The translations under genes and the position numbers were made by a program. Under the pieces are notes generated by a model that was not told the origin of the DNA, did not search any database, and worked only from the letters and a program-made list of their open reading frames with translations. A stretch of DNA of 64,000 nt from Nocardia sputorum (lineage in GTDB: Bacteria; Actinomycetota; Actinomycetes; Mycobacteriales; Mycobacteriaceae). How positions within the stretch are numbered: the stretch's first letter is position 1; each line of letters opens with the position of its first letter. Of the stretch, positions 19,580 to 31,971 are shown one piece after another. The stretch spans positions 1,054,001 through 1,118,000 of the forward strand of contig NZ_AP026978.1 of the NCBI RefSeq assembly GCF_027924405.1. The letters are read 5' to 3'.

Positions 19580-19624
19580 CGGGGTCCTTTCCCTACTCGA
19601 TCCCCATCGAGGGTACCTGCCGGA

Positions 19625-20782
19625 CTACACGTCCAGGGTGCAGTCGCCCGCCGCGGCCGAGATGCAGGTCTGCACCTTGTCGCCTTCGCGGCGCTCCTCA
19701 CCGTTGCGCAGGTCGCGCGCGTAGCCGGAACTCAACGTGACCACACAGGTCTGGCAAATGCCCATCCGGCAGCCGAACGGCATCTGCACGCCGGCGGACT
19801 CGCCGGCCTCGAGCAGGCTGGTCGCGCCGTCCGCCGCGACGGTGCGTCCGGTCTTGCCGAAGGTGACCGTGCCGCCCTCGCCGATCGCGGAGCGCTCGAT
19901 CTCGAAGCGTTCCACGTGCAGGCGGTCCGACAGGCCCGCGGCGCGCCAGTGGTTCTCGATCTCGTCGAGCATCCCGGCCGGGCCGCATGCCCACGTGTCG
20001 CGTTCGCGCCAATCCGGGAACTGGGTGTCGAGATCGGCGAGCGCGAACTTGCCCCGCTCGGCGGTGAGATGCAGGCGGGTATCGAAGCCCGGGTTGCGCT
20101 CGGTCAGCGCCTGCAGTTCCGCACCGAACATCACGTCGTCCGCGGTGCGGGCGGAGTGCAGGTGTGCCACATCGGTGAACAGCTCGCGGCGGTCCAGCGC
20201 ACGCAGCATGGACATCACCGGGGTGATACCGCTGCCCGCAGTGAGGAACAGCACTTTCCCCGGCGGCGGGTACGGCAGGACGAATCCGCCCTGCGGCGCG
20301 GCCAGCCGCACGACGGTGCCGACCGGCACACCGCTGACCAGATGACTGGACAGGAAGCCTTCCGGCATCGCCTTCACGGCGATGGAGATCAGCCGCTTGC
20401 CGCCGTGCCCGGGCACCGACCAGTCCGGCGGACAGGTCAGCGAATACGAGCGCCAATGCCAGCGTCCGTCCACCAGGAGGCCGATGCCGATGTACTGGCC
20501 GGGCTGGTATTTGAAATCGAAGCCCCACCCCGGCTGGATCACCAGCGTCGCCGAGTCGGCCGTCTCCTTGCGCACCTCCACGACGCGCCCGCGCAGTTCG
20601 CGCGCCGACCACAGCGGGTTGGCCAGGTGCAGGTAATCGTCGGGCAGCAACGGCGTGGTCACCCGCGCGACGGCGCCGCGCAGCACGTTCAGCTTCCCGC
20701 CGCGCTCGGCTACGCTCGCGGCCGGCGCCTCCAGCCACGCGCGCACGCTTCGCACGGAGAAGCTTCCAAGTTTCGAACCCAT
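19625..20782 (-). CDS. Ferredoxin reductase-type electron donor for the desaturases
   Basis: A 385-residue reductase (Rv3230c-like). Order: FAD-binding barrel with WRSYSLT near residue 127, NAD(P)-binding domain with [17 protein letters not shown] near 195, and a C-terminal plant-type 2Fe-2S domain with CRMGICQTC near 345 and a fourth Cys in KVQTC. Such proteins pass electrons from NADPH to DesA3-type desaturases. Encoded 45 nt upstream of desaturase copy 2, same strand. The ATG at 20782 starts [14 protein letters not shown] lies about 12 nt upstream. The promoter region carries a 10-bp direct repeat. Confidence 0.93.
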   Translation of the reverse strand: MGSKLGSFSVRSVRAWLEAPAASVAERGGKLNVLRGAVARVTTPLLPDDYLHLANPLWSARELRGRVVEVRKETADSATLVIQPGWGFDFKYQPGQYIGIGLLVDGRWHWRSYSLTCPPDWSVPGHGGKRLISIAVKAMPEGFLSSHLVSGVPVGTVVRLAAPQGGFVLPYPPPGKVLFLTAGSGITPVMSMLRALDRRELFTDVAHLHSARTADDVMFGAELQALTERNPGFDTRLHLTAERGKFALADLDTQFPDWRERDTWACGPAGMLDEIENHWRAAGLSDRLHVERFEIERSAIGEGGTVTFGKTGRTVAADGATSLLEAGESAGVQMPFGCRMGICQTCVVTLSSGYARDLRNGEERREGDKVQTCISAAAGDCTLDV

Positions 20783-20850
20783 CGCTGCCGTTGGTCTCCC
20801 TGTCGTCGGATGCGTAGGCCGCCGTCTCGCCGATCGGATGCCTCGCAGCA

Positions 20851-20875
20851 AGGTTACGGCATCGTAGGTTACGGC
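20851..20875. promoter_or_regulatory. Exact direct repeat AGGTTACGGC, 15-bp period
   Basis: AGGTTACGGC occurs at 20851-20860 and again at 20866-20875, 69-93 nt upstream of the ferredoxin reductase start. The GGTTAC core and the 15-bp spacing match the three-unit array before desaturase copy 1, which supports a shared operator for the desaturation genes. The factor is unknown. Confidence 0.55.
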
Positions 20876-20905
20876 GGTGGGCTAGCCCGCGCCCGCCGCC
20901 GCGAT

Positions 20906-21478
20906 TCAGAGCAGTTCGAGCAGGAACGGCAGCTCCTGGGCCGCGTACCAGGCCAATTGATGGTCTTCGGCGTCCCCGAGGACGAACTCCGCGTCGGCGT
21001 CGCCGAGGTCGGCCGCGTCCACCACGTCGACGGCCTTGGCCACCTGCGGTTCGGCGTCGGCCAGATCGACGTGCACCGAGGCGATCTGCTGGTAGCGGAT
21101 CGGACCCGCCAGCCGGACCACCGCGTCGTCGAGGTCGGGGCGCAGCTTGGCGCCGGTCACGTCGGCGGCGATCACCGCGCGGCGGTAGACCGGGCTGCCG
21201 CCCGCGACCGGCGCGGCCTCGTCGTCGGAGCCCTCCGCCGATCCGATCGCGTCGCGTTCGGCCGCGAGCAGCCGCAGCGACGCGCGGGCGGCTTCGTTCA
21301 TGGCGACCTCACCCAGCTCCTCGTCGTCGCCGGAGGCGTACGCCTCGCGCAGCGCGGGTGTCACCGCGAACGCGGTCCCGCCGACGGGGGCCAGCTCCCG
21401 GCTGTCGACCAGCTCGCGCAGCATCGGCACCGTAGCCGGGATGTAGACCCGCAGCTTCTTCTGATCAGACGCAGGCAC
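20906..21478 (-). CDS. DUF6912-like protein (Rv3231c-like)
   Basis: A 190-residue soluble protein starting [20 protein letters not shown] and ending QLAWYAAQELPFLLELL. It has a small alpha/beta look with acidic surface stretches; no catalytic motif is recognised. The GTG at 21478 overlaps the preceding acyltransferase gene by 14 nt, so the two are coupled. Position between the acyltransferase and the ferredoxin reductase matches Rv3231c in mycobacteria. The function is unknown; a role in lipid metabolism is suggested by context only. Confidence 0.75.
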   Translation of the reverse strand: MPASDQKKLRVYIPATVPMLRELVDSRELAPVGGTAFAVTPALREAYASGDDEELGEVAMNEAARASLRLLAAERDAIGSAEGSDDEAAPVAGGSPVYRRAVIAADVTGAKLRPDLDDAVVRLAGPIRYQQIASVHVDLADAEPQVAKAVDVVDAADLGDADAEFVLGDAEDHQLAWYAAQELPFLLELL

Positions 21479-22886
21479 CGAGCATCTCCTCCATGGAATC
21501 GCGCACCGCCGTGGCGAGCACGCCGATGTCGGCCATCGCGTCGCGGTCGGCGTTGAGACCGTAGAAGACGCGTCCGTCATAGGACGTGATCCCGATACTC
21601 GACGCCTGATTGCGCAGCAGTGGCGACACCGGGTACATCTCCAGCATCCGCGCGCCGCCGATGTACATCGGCGCTTGCGGACCCGGCGCGTTGGTGATCA
21701 CCAGATTGAACGTGTGTTCTGCGAACGTACTCGCCGCGCGCACACTCATCGCATGCAGGCTGGCCGGAGCGAAACCGGCCAGATGCACCAGGGTGCGCGC
21801 GCGGACTCCGCGCCGCTGACGCCCGTTGAGTTCGGTGGCGTGCGCGATGTGCGACAGCCGCATCACCGGACTCGGTTCGCCCACCGGCAGATCGATCAGG
21901 AACGAGGACACCTCGCTCGCCGAGCGCGCTTGGTCGCCGTCGGTCCCCTCGACGTACACCGACATCGGCACCACCGCCCGCAGCGTGCTGGATTCGGTGA
22001 GCGCTTCCCCGCGCGAGAGCAGCCAGTTGCGCAGGGCGCCGGTGACCACCGCGAGGATGGCGTCGTTGATCGAGCAGCCGAACCGAGCGCGGATGGTGCG
22101 GTAGTCCGCCAGGTCGGTGCGCACCACGTCGAAGCGGCGGTTGCGCGAGGTGCGGGTGTTCAGGGGGCTGGCGGGCGCGCCGGTCGCCGCGGTGCGCACC
22201 GCCGCGACCACCGATTCGACCGCTCTACCCGCCGTCCCGAGCATCGCGAACGCACCCGCGCTCGCGTCCCTGGCCACTTCCAGCGTCCTGCGCGGTTGCG
22301 CGGCGAGCTGGGCCAGCGCGCCGACCAGCAGCTCGATGTCGCCGGGTTCGCGTGGCGCGATCCAGTCGTCGCCGGCCAAGTCGCGCGGCGCTGGGCCCGC
22401 GTCGAGGATCACGTGGCCGATCTCCAGCGCGGTGTCCCCGTCCACCAGGGCGGAATGGGTCTTGGTGAAAATGGCGCAGCGGCCCTCCGACAGCCGCTCG
22501 ATCAGGTACATCTCCCACAGCGGCCGGGCCGGATCCAAGGGGTGCGAGGTGAGCCGCGCGACCAGTTCGTGCAGTTGTTCGTCGGTGCCAGGGCCGGGGA
22601 GCGCGGAACGGCGGATGTGGTAGGTGATGTCGAACCGGCTGTCCTCGACCCAGACCGGTCGTCCGAGCGACAGCGGGATCTCCCGCACTTTGCGCCGGTA
22701 CCTCGGCACCAGCGGGAGCCTGCTCTCGACCAGGTCCACCAGCCGGTCGTAGTCCAGAATCGGCCGGCCCGAGCTGTCGCCCGGGTCGGTGTTCCGCACG
22801 ATCGCGAGAGAGCCGATATGGATCGGGTTGCTACTCGACTCGAGCCGGTAGAAGGCCGTGTCCTGCGGCGTCAGTCTCGTGATCAC
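21465..22886 (-). CDS. WS/DGAT-family acyltransferase with altered active-site motif
   Basis: A 473-residue wax ester synthase/diacylglycerol acyltransferase relative (Tgs-like) that would esterify acyl-CoA to long alcohols or diacylglycerol. N-terminal [28 protein letters not shown] and the C-terminal [16 protein letters not shown] (with MYPVSPL) are family hallmarks. The catalytic HHxxxDG reads HSALVDG (near residue 155): the second, catalytic His is Ser, confirmed in the DNA (CAT TCC). Activity is therefore doubtful or uses a different base. Start chosen as GTG 22886, 11 nt after AAAAGGAG. Divergent from secA. Confidence 0.88.
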   Translation of the reverse strand: MITRLTPQDTAFYRLESSSNPIHIGSLAIVRNTDPGDSSGRPILDYDRLVDLVESRLPLVPRYRRKVREIPLSLGRPVWVEDSRFDITYHIRRSALPGPGTDEQLHELVARLTSHPLDPARPLWEMYLIERLSEGRCAIFTKTHSALVDGDTALEIGHVILDAGPAPRDLAGDDWIAPREPGDIELLVGALAQLAAQPRRTLEVARDASAGAFAMLGTAGRAVESVVAAVRTAATGAPASPLNTRTSRNRRFDVVRTDLADYRTIRARFGCSINDAILAVVTGALRNWLLSRGEALTESSTLRAVVPMSVYVEGTDGDQARSASEVSSFLIDLPVGEPSPVMRLSHIAHATELNGRQRRGVRARTLVHLAGFAPASLHAMSVRAASTFAEHTFNLVITNAPGPQAPMYIGGARMLEMYPVSPLLRNQASSIGITSYDGRVFYGLNADRDAMADIGVLATAVRDSMEEMLGACV

Positions 22887-23217
22887 GCTGACCGGTACTC
22901 CTTTTCCCGATGCCGTCCCCGCTTCATTGTGCTGCCGCGGCAACCGTCGCCTCGGCCGTTGTGGCATTTCCGATGAATTCCGTACACGTTTTTTCACGCC
23001 GGGGTTCCGTGACACGCTGGTCGATCCGAGTTCGGCGCATAGATTCGATCACAGGGCGGAGCAGTTCGCTGCCCAGCCACGTAGCGCCGCAGGCGCTGCA
23101 CATCGAGCAGAGCATTACCATGAAGCTTGCAGCGGATTCCGCGCAACCGCGTGGGCCGCACCGGCCCGGGGGCCGACGACACGTTTTGACACACCGACCA
23201 GAGGACTGACGAGACCC
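22887..23217. other. Divergent intergenic region before secA
   Basis: This 331-nt stretch separates the acyltransferase start from the secA start. It has lower GC than the flanks, including a run of T near 22990 (GTTTTTTCACG), and must hold both promoters. I see no gene and no convincing palindrome; open frames crossing it are extensions of secA or the acyltransferase without family similarity. Confidence 0.5.
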
Positions 23218-26076
<2,859 letters not shown>

Positions 26077-26084
26077 TCGAAAGC

Positions 26085-26118
26085 CGAAGGCGCTCAGGGT
26101 TATTCCTGGGCGCCTTCG
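26085..26118 (+). terminator. secA terminator hairpin
   Basis: CGAAGGCGC at 26085-26093 pairs with GCGCCTTCG at 26110-26118, and inner CAGG pairs with CCTG, 8 nt after the secA stop. It is a strong GC stem without a long T-tract. Confidence 0.65.
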
Positions 26119-26238
26119 TCGTTCAGACGATTCGATCGAAGCGATGCGCCGGCCCTCCGCCCGCGGGCATGCTCACATCGAGGCTCGACACGCGACGGTT
26201 CGCCGCCGCAGCAGCGCGGATCGGCGTATCTTCCTGAC

Positions 26239-26616
26239 GTGGACCGAGCAGCCGTCGAAACATGGGTGGCCGGATACGAGCGCGCCTGGCGGTCGGCGGG
26301 CACGGAACTACTCGCCGACCTGTTCGCCGCGGACGCGGGATACCTCGTCTCGCCATGGGCGCGGCCGCTGACCGGTCTGCACGCGCTCGCCGAATTCTGG
26401 GAAAGCGGCCGCGACGGGCCCGGCGAGCCCTTCACCATGCGGTCGAGCGTCGTCGCGGTGGACGGGGACACGGCGGTGGTCCGGGTGGAGGTGGACTACG
26501 CGCGGGATACTCCCGCACGGTGGCGTGACCTGTGGATCCTGCGCTTCGACGAGGGTGGCCGCTGTGTGTGGTTCGAAGAGTGGCCGTTCGCGCCCGGGCA
26601 GCCGGACGGGCACTGA
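26239..26616 (+). CDS. SnoaL/NTF2-like fold protein
   Basis: A 125-residue cone-fold protein: an N-terminal helix pair (VETWVAGYERAWRSAGTELL), then DLFAADAGYLVSPWARPLTG and beta strands ending LWILRFDEGGRCVWFEEWPF. This is the SnoaL-like shape seen in polyketide cyclases and many uncharacterised small proteins; no specific substrate can be named. GTG start at 26239. It is convergent with rsgA, whose stop is only 6 nt away, so no terminator space exists between them. Confidence 0.75.
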   Translation: MDRAAVETWVAGYERAWRSAGTELLADLFAADAGYLVSPWARPLTGLHALAEFWESGRDGPGEPFTMRSSVVAVDGDTAVVRVEVDYARDTPARWRDLWILRFDEGGRCVWFEEWPFAPGQPDGH

Positions 26617-26622
26617 CCCGGC

Positions 26623-27624
26623 CTACCAGGGGTCGTTGGACGTCAGGGCGACGAGCAGGAGGCGGATGGCGGCAACCCGGCGTTCCTTGCCGGACAACTC
26701 GTCCAGCGCGCATTCGGGGTCGGCGGGCGGCCCCAGATGGGTGCAGCCTCGCGGGCAGTCCTCGATGGCATCGGCGAGATCGGTGAAAGCGGCGATGACG
26801 TCGTCCGGGGTGATGTGCGCCAGGCCGAACGACCGCACGCCCGGTGTGTCGATGACCCAGCCGCCGCCGGGCAGCGGGAGCGCGACCGACTGCGTGGAGG
26901 TGTGCTTGCCCTTGCCCACCCCGGACACCTCGCCGACGGCCCGCTCCGCCTCCGGCACAAGACGATTCACCAGCGTGGATTTGCCCACACCGGAGTGACC
27001 GATCAGCGCGGTGAGGTGGTCGGTGAGCAGATCCAGGACGGGCTCGAGCGGATCGTCGATGCCGCCGTAGACGATGGTGAGATCGAGATCGTCGAAAGAC
27101 TCGGCGAATTCGGAATCTGCGGCCAGATCGTGTTTGGTCAGGCACAGCACCGGTTGCAGCCCACCGGCGTACGCGGCGACCATCGCCCGTTCCACGAAAC
27201 CGGTGCGCGGCGGCGGGTCGGCGAGCGCGACCACGATGAACAGCCGCTCCGCGTTGCCGACCACGATTCGCTCGTACGGATCGGTGTCGTCGGCGGTGCG
27301 GCGCAACACCGTCCGGCGGTCGGCGACCCGGACGATGCGGGCGAGGGTGTCCGGCCGCCCGGACAGGTCGCCGACCACGTCCACCTGGTCGCCGACCACG
27401 ATCGGGGTGCGGCCCAGCTCCCGGGCCCGCATCGCGACGATGCGGCGCTCCGGATCGCCGTCGAGCACGCATCCCCAGCGGCCGCGGTCGACGGAGACCA
27501 CCATGGCCGGTTCGGCATCGCTGTGCTGCGGCCGGGTCTTGGTGCGGGGACGGGAGCTACGCCCCGGCCGAACCCGCACGTCGGATTCGTCGTAGCTGGC
27601 CGCGGTTCGTCGCCCCCGGCTCAG
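26623..27624 (-). CDS. rsgA: Ribosome small subunit GTPase RsgA
   Basis: A 333-residue circularly permuted GTPase that helps mature the 30S subunit. Motifs in permuted order: G4 TKHDL near residue 155, G1 GHSGVGKST near 205, G2 KHTST near 235, G3 DTPG near 256, and a zinc knuckle with CPRGCTH and DPEC near 290. It overlaps aroA. The only start placed to match family length is CTG at 27624, 7 nt after AAGGAG and overlapping the aroA stop as CTGA; the first GTG is at 27579 inside the conserved YDESDVRV region. A CTG start is thus likely but unproved. Confidence 0.93.
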   Translation of the reverse strand: MSRGRRTAASYDESDVRVRPGRSSRPRTKTRPQHSDAEPAMVVSVDRGRWGCVLDGDPERRIVAMRARELGRTPIVVGDQVDVVGDLSGRPDTLARIVRVADRRTVLRRTADDTDPYERIVVGNAERLFIVVALADPPPRTGFVERAMVAAYAGGLQPVLCLTKHDLAADSEFAESFDDLDLTIVYGGIDDPLEPVLDLLTDHLTALIGHSGVGKSTLVNRLVPEAERAVGEVSGVGKGKHTSTQSVALPLPGGGWVIDTPGVRSFGLAHITPDDVIAAFTDLADAIEDCPRGCTHLGPPADPECALDELSGKERRVAAIRLLLVALTSNDPW

Positions 27625-28913
27625 TGCGCCGCTCCTTCGTCGGATGGCGTGGGCTCGAGCATGCGCTCCCAGAGGGCGACGAAGTTCGGCAGGGTCTTCG
27701 CCGTGGTACCGATGTCCTCGATCTCGACGCCGGGCACACGCAGGCCGAGAATGGCTCCCGCCGTGGCCATTCGGTGGTCGGCGTAGGAATGCCACTTGCC
27801 GCCGTGCAGGTCGGCGGGCACGATCTCCAGTCCGTCCTCGGTCTCGGTGACCTTGCCGCCGAGGCGGTTGATCTCGGTGGAAAGCGCCGCCAGCCGGTCG
27901 GTCTCGTGACCGCGCAGATGGGAGATGCCGCGCAGCACGGACGGGGAGTCGGCCAGCGCGGCCAGCGCGGCGACAGTGGGCGTCAGCTCGCCCACGTCGT
28001 GCAGGTCGATATCGATGCCCGCGAGCCGGTCGGGCCCGTGCACGGTGAGCACGCCGTCGAAGATGCGCGCTTCCGCGCCCATGCGCACGAGGATCTCGCG
28101 GATCACGTCACCCGGCTGGGTGGTCAGGCGCGGCCAGTGCGGGATGCTGACCGTGCCGGCGGTGACCGCGGCCGCGGCCAGGAACGGGGTGGCGTTGGAC
28201 AGGTCCGGCTCCACCTCCCAGTCCACCGCGCGGATCGGCCCGTGCTCCACGGTCCAGGTCTGTGCCTTGAAGCTGTCGGCGGGTGCGTGCACCCGTACGT
28301 CGGCGCGGCGCAACATCTCCACCGTCATCTCGATGTGCGGCATCGAGGGCAGCGCCTTGCCGTCGTGGTGCACCACCAGCCCTTCGTCGAAGTGCGCGGC
28401 CGACAGCAGCAGACCCGAGACGAACTGCGAGGACCCGGACGCGTCGATCGTCACGGTGCCGCCGCGCAGCGCGCCCTTGCCGCGCACCGTGAACGGCAGC
28501 GTGTCGCCGTCGATGTCGGCGCCGAGCGCGCGCAGCGCCTCCAGGATGGTGCGCAGCGGACGGATCCTGGCCTGTTCGTCACCGTCGAACGCGACCTCGC
28601 CCGCCGCCAGCGCGGCGACCGGCGGCAGGAAGCGCATCACTGTGCCGGCGAGCCCGCAGTCGACCGTGCCGCCGCCCAGCGGCGCCGGGGTGACGGTCAG
28701 CGTGTCCTTTGCGCCCTCGATGCCCGTGCCGAGCGCGCGCAGCGCGGCGATCATCAGATTCGTGTCCCGGCTGCGCAGCGCCCCGGTGATCGTGGAAGGG
28801 CCGTCGGCCAGAGCGGCCAGGATGAGCGCCCGGTTCGTGATCGATTTCGATCCGGGCAGGGTCACGGTCGCGTGTACGGGGACCTCGACATGGGGCGCTG
28901 GCCAGAAGTTCAC
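27621..28913 (-). CDS. aroA: 3-phosphoshikimate 1-carboxyvinyltransferase (EPSP synthase)
   Basis: A 430-residue shikimate pathway enzyme joining phosphoenolpyruvate to shikimate-3-phosphate. Seen: [20 protein letters not shown] near residue 17, the PEP-binding [12 protein letters not shown] near 90, [16 protein letters not shown] near 160, and [10 protein letters not shown] near 335. GTG at 28913 gives the family start [16 protein letters not shown] is immediately upstream. The stop overlaps the putative CTG start of rsgA, so the two are coupled, as in mycobacteria. The long upstream intergenic region carries a palindromic repeat. Confidence 0.96.
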   Translation of the reverse strand: MNFWPAPHVEVPVHATVTLPGSKSITNRALILAALADGPSTITGALRSRDTNLMIAALRALGTGIEGAKDTLTVTPAPLGGGTVDCGLAGTVMRFLPPVAALAAGEVAFDGDEQARIRPLRTILEALRALGADIDGDTLPFTVRGKGALRGGTVTIDASGSSQFVSGLLLSAAHFDEGLVVHHDGKALPSMPHIEMTVEMLRRADVRVHAPADSFKAQTWTVEHGPIRAVDWEVEPDLSNATPFLAAAAVTAGTVSIPHWPRLTTQPGDVIREILVRMGAEARIFDGVLTVHGPDRLAGIDIDLHDVGELTPTVAALAALADSPSVLRGISHLRGHETDRLAALSTEINRLGGKVTETEDGLEIVPADLHGGKWHSYADHRMATAGAILGLRVPGVEIEDIGTTAKTLPNFVALWERMLEPTPSDEGAAH

Positions 28914-28941
28914 TCCTCCATCATCACACGGTGTTGGTTTG

Positions 28942-29099
28942 CCAGCGCCTGCGGCGCTGGGTGTTCGCGGCCCTCTTGTGGCTCGCGTTTGCGCGGCCGC
29001 CGCTTGCTCCTTCGTCGCGGACGCGGCGGCCGCGCAAACGCGAGCCGGGCCGCGAACGGGTGATGCTCGGTCTCGCTTCGCTCGGAAGACGTGGTTGCG
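28942..29099 (-). repeat. Intergenic nested-stem repeat, copy R1
   Basis: About 157 bp, in reverse orientation to R2 and R3. Outer arms GTTCGCGGCCC (28963-28973) and GGGCCGCGAAC (29047-29057) enclose perfect 22-bp arms at 28980-29001 and 29025-29046 (begins GGCTCGCGTTTG), with a 23-nt loop. A separate small hairpin, CCAGCGCC/GGCGCTGG at 28942-28960, ends the unit. The other end has the conserved GAGCGAAGCGAGACCGAGCA (read on the minus strand). Reading on the minus strand it follows the aldehyde dehydrogenase gene. Long open frames across it are by-products of the repeat. Confidence 0.85.
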
Positions 29100-29171
29100 G
29101 TGCGCTGGGCGCGTCAGGGACGAATGCTGCGGCTCGCGGCACGCCGTTTCGGGAGGCGCCTCTGCTGTGGC

Positions 29172-29256
29172 CGTCGCTTGCTCTCGTCGCGTACGCGGCG
29201 GGCAATCGGTTGCGAGCGAGGCCGCGAACCGCGCATGCTCGGTCTCGCTCGCTCGG
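29172..29256 (-). repeat. Degenerate partial copy of the nested-stem repeat
   Basis: This stretch repeats the loop and right half of R1: CGCTTGCTCTCGTCGCG at 29175, then GGCCGCGAAC near 29220 and ATGCTCGGTCTCGCTCGCTC up to about 29254. Its left arm is decayed, so it cannot form the long stem. The whole 28914-29507 intergenic region is otherwise gene-free. Confidence 0.6.
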
Positions 29257-29469
29257 ACCGGGGTTCGGCCGAAGTAGTTGCGTGGGGGAAGCTTCGCCGA
29301 ATCGGGGATGCGGCACGTGGCTGTGCCGATCGAATGCCCCGGTTGCGGAGGTATCCGCCGCGCGGACGATGCCCGGCGGACTTCGTCCGGTGTCACAGCG
29401 CGTCGCTGTCGCCATTCGCGGCGCGTTCGCGTGGCGGATTGCCGCTGGTGCCACCTATGGCCCTGGGCC

Positions 29470-29494
29470 GGGTGCTCGACGACGTCGAGCACCC
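29470..29494 (-). terminator. Terminator hairpin of the aldehyde dehydrogenase gene
   Basis: GGGTGCTCGAC at 29470-29480 and GTCGAGCACCC at 29484-29494 form a perfect 11-bp stem with a 3-nt loop, beginning 13 nt after the stop codon on the minus strand. Confidence 0.7.
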
Positions 29495-29507
29495 GCCCGT
29501 GGGTTTC

Positions 29508-31016
29508 CTACTTGTGCCGGCCGTGCAGGAACGGAACGAGCTTGCGCAGCAGCTTCATCGTGGAGTCGGTGCGGCTGTAGCTCAGCAGCGCCATGCCCGG
29601 AACGGTGAAGCGCTGCACCGCGATCGAGTGCGGGCGGGCGAACTCGCGCAGACCCGGTTCGCCGTGGATGCGGCCGATGCCGGAATCGCCGACGCCGCCG
29701 AAGGGCAGGCCGGGGATGGCGGCGAAGGCGAGCACGGAGTTCACCGAGGTGGCGCCGACGCGCAGCCTGCGCGCGATGTCCAGGCCGTTCTTCTTCGAAT
29801 AGACCGCCGAGGACAGGCCGTACTTGGAGTTGTTGGCCAGTTGCACCGCCTCGTCGACGCCGTCGACGGTGCGGATGGTGATGGTCGGGCCGAAGGTCTC
29901 CTCGGCCACCGCCTCGGAGTTCTCGTCCACGTCCACCAGCACGACGGGCTCGATGAACGGCGCCTTGACCGACTCGGGACCGCCGAGCACCGCGGTGCCG
30001 CCGTTCTTCAGCGCGTCCTCGATGTGGCGGCGCACGATGTCGATCTGACTCGGCATGGTCATCGGGCCGTAGGACGCCTTGTCGCCGGAACCGGGCTTGA
30101 CGTCGGCGAGGATGCGCTTGACCTCCGCGACGAACTCCTCGCGCACCGAGCGGTCCACGTAGACCCGCTCGACACCGGCGCAGGTCTGGCCGCTGTTGGC
30201 GGTGGCCCCCCAGGCGACCGCGTCCGCCGCGGCCTTGATGTCGGCGTCGGCGGCGACGATCACCGCGTCCTTGCCGCCACACTCCAGCAGCACGGGGGTG
30301 AGCCGCTCCGCGGCGGCCGCCATGATCCGCTTGCCGGTGGCGGTGGAGCCGGTGAACGCGATCTTGTCGACCTCGGAGCGGACCAGCGCCGCGCCCGTCG
30401 CGCCGTAGCCGTTGATCGTGATGAAGACGCCTTCGGGCAGTTCGGGATTGGCCGCGGCGAACGCCTCGGCGAGGAAATTGCCGATGCCGGTGGAGTATTC
30501 GCTCGGCTTGAACACGACGGTGTTGCCCGCGGCCAGCGCGTAGGCGATGGAACCGTTCGGCGTGTAGACCGGGTAGTTCCACGGGCCGATCACGCCGACC
30601 ACGCCGAGCGGGCGCTGCTCGAGCCGTGCGCTGAAGTTGGACATCAGCGCGCCCGGGGACACCCGCTTGGGGCCGAGCACCTTCTTGGCGTTCTTGGCCG
30701 CCCAGGCGATGTGCTCGAGCGCGAGCATCAGCTCCAGGAAGGCGTCGTCGAGCGGTTTGCCGTTCTCGGCGTGGATCAACGCGCAGAACTTCTCCGAGTC
30801 CTGCACCAGCTTGCTCGACCAGCGCAGCAGATGGGTGCGCCGCTGGTCGAAACTCAGCGCGCCCCAGGTGGCGGCCGCTGCGCGGGCCTTGGCGACGGCG
30901 GCGGCAACCGCGTCGTCGTCGGCGATGACGTGCGTGCCGATCACCTCTCCTGTCGCCGGATTGACCGACGTCAGTGCCGTGTCGTGATCGGCCGGTTTGG
31001 TGTCGGTGGATGTCAC
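29508..31016 (-). CDS. NAD(P)-dependent aldehyde dehydrogenase
   Basis: A 502-residue aldehyde dehydrogenase oxidising an aldehyde to its acid. Catalytic Cys is in GQTCAGVERVYV near residue 290, the general base Glu in LLECGGKD near 257, the NAD-binding FTGSTATGKRI near 233, and the C-terminal LPFGGVGDSGIGR near 440. It is membrane-near in context only; a fatty aldehyde substrate, which would link to alkane oxidation, is possible but not shown. GTG at 31016 follows AAGAGGAGA. Divergent from the SRAP gene, 166 nt apart. Confidence 0.92.
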   Translation of the reverse strand: MTSTDTKPADHDTALTSVNPATGEVIGTHVIADDDAVAAAVAKARAAAATWGALSFDQRRTHLLRWSSKLVQDSEKFCALIHAENGKPLDDAFLELMLALEHIAWAAKNAKKVLGPKRVSPGALMSNFSARLEQRPLGVVGVIGPWNYPVYTPNGSIAYALAAGNTVVFKPSEYSTGIGNFLAEAFAAANPELPEGVFITINGYGATGAALVRSEVDKIAFTGSTATGKRIMAAAAERLTPVLLECGGKDAVIVAADADIKAAADAVAWGATANSGQTCAGVERVYVDRSVREEFVAEVKRILADVKPGSGDKASYGPMTMPSQIDIVRRHIEDALKNGGTAVLGGPESVKAPFIEPVVLVDVDENSEAVAEETFGPTITIRTVDGVDEAVQLANNSKYGLSSAVYSKKNGLDIARRLRVGATSVNSVLAFAAIPGLPFGGVGDSGIGRIHGEPGLREFARPHSIAVQRFTVPGMALLSYSRTDSTMKLLRKLVPFLHGRHK

Positions 31017-31182
31017 AGTGGGTCTCCTCTTGCCGTCTGCGGTGGACGGTCGATGCGCATGTCCGAGTGGACGGGCAGCCCGTCCTTCCGATGAGAGAAT
31101 GCTATGCCACAACTCTCAACAGGTCACCAGCTATGCACTAATTGTCTCCGACGCTGTCGGTGGCAAGTGGGACTATCGGGAT

Positions 31183-31971
31183 ATGTGCGGACGATATGCG
31201 ACCACGACCAACCCCGGCAGGCTCGCGGTCGAGTTGGATGCGATCGACGAGACCGGCCCCGCCGACCAGAGTTCTTTCACCAACTACAACGTCGCGCCGA
31301 CCACGCAGGTGCTCACCGTGGTGGAGCGGCACGACCAGGGCCGTGCGGACGACGACCCGAAGCGGCGCATCCGGCGCATGCGCTGGGGGCTGATCCCGGT
31401 GTGGACCAAGGCCGCCGAGCCCGGTGTGCCGGTCAAGGGCAAGCCGCTGTTCAACGCCCGCGCCGACAAGGCGGCCACCACGCCCTCCTTCCGCGACGCG
31501 GTGAAGTACCGGCGCTGCCTGGTGCCGATGGACGGCTGGTACGAGTGGCTCGTGGAGCCGAACGGCGAGAAGGGCCCGAAAGGAAAGGTCGCCAAGCATC
31601 CGTACTACATGGCGAACGCGGACGGTTCCCGTCTCTACATGGCCGGTCTGTGGTCGGTCTGGCGTGACCGGTCGCAGCCGGAGAGCGAGCCGCTGCTGTC
31701 GTGCACCATCCTGACCACCGACGCGGTCGGCGACCTCACCCGGATCCACGACCGGATGCCGCTGCCGATGCCGCAGGAGCACTGGGACGCGTGGCTGGAC
31801 CCGGATCACCCGGCCCCGGCGAGTCTGCTGGCGACGCCCTCCGAGGACGTGGTCGCCGGAATCGTGCCCCGCGCGGTGCCCACCCTGGTCAACAGCGTGC
31901 GCAACAACGGCCCGGAACTGCTCGCGCGAGTGGAGGATCGGAAGGAAGCCGAGCAGATCAGCCTGCTCTGA
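31183..31971 (+). CDS. SRAP (HMCES/YedK) abasic-site DNA-protein crosslinking protein
   Basis: A 262-residue SOS response-associated peptidase-family protein. It traps abasic sites in single-stranded DNA through Cys2 after removal of Met1; here the start MCGRYATT puts Cys at position 2, which fixes the ATG at 31183. Other conserved residues: Asn in NYNVAPTT near 35, Glu in GWYEW near 122, and His in RIHDRMPL near 193. The upstream open frame is not conserved. No LexA box is seen in the 166-nt divergent region. Confidence 0.94.
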   Translation: MCGRYATTTNPGRLAVELDAIDETGPADQSSFTNYNVAPTTQVLTVVERHDQGRADDDPKRRIRRMRWGLIPVWTKAAEPGVPVKGKPLFNARADKAATTPSFRDAVKYRRCLVPMDGWYEWLVEPNGEKGPKGKVAKHPYYMANADGSRLYMAGLWSVWRDRSQPESEPLLSCTILTTDAVGDLTRIHDRMPLPMPQEHWDAWLDPDHPAPASLLATPSEDVVAGIVPRAVPTLVNSVRNNGPELLARVEDRKEAEQISLL

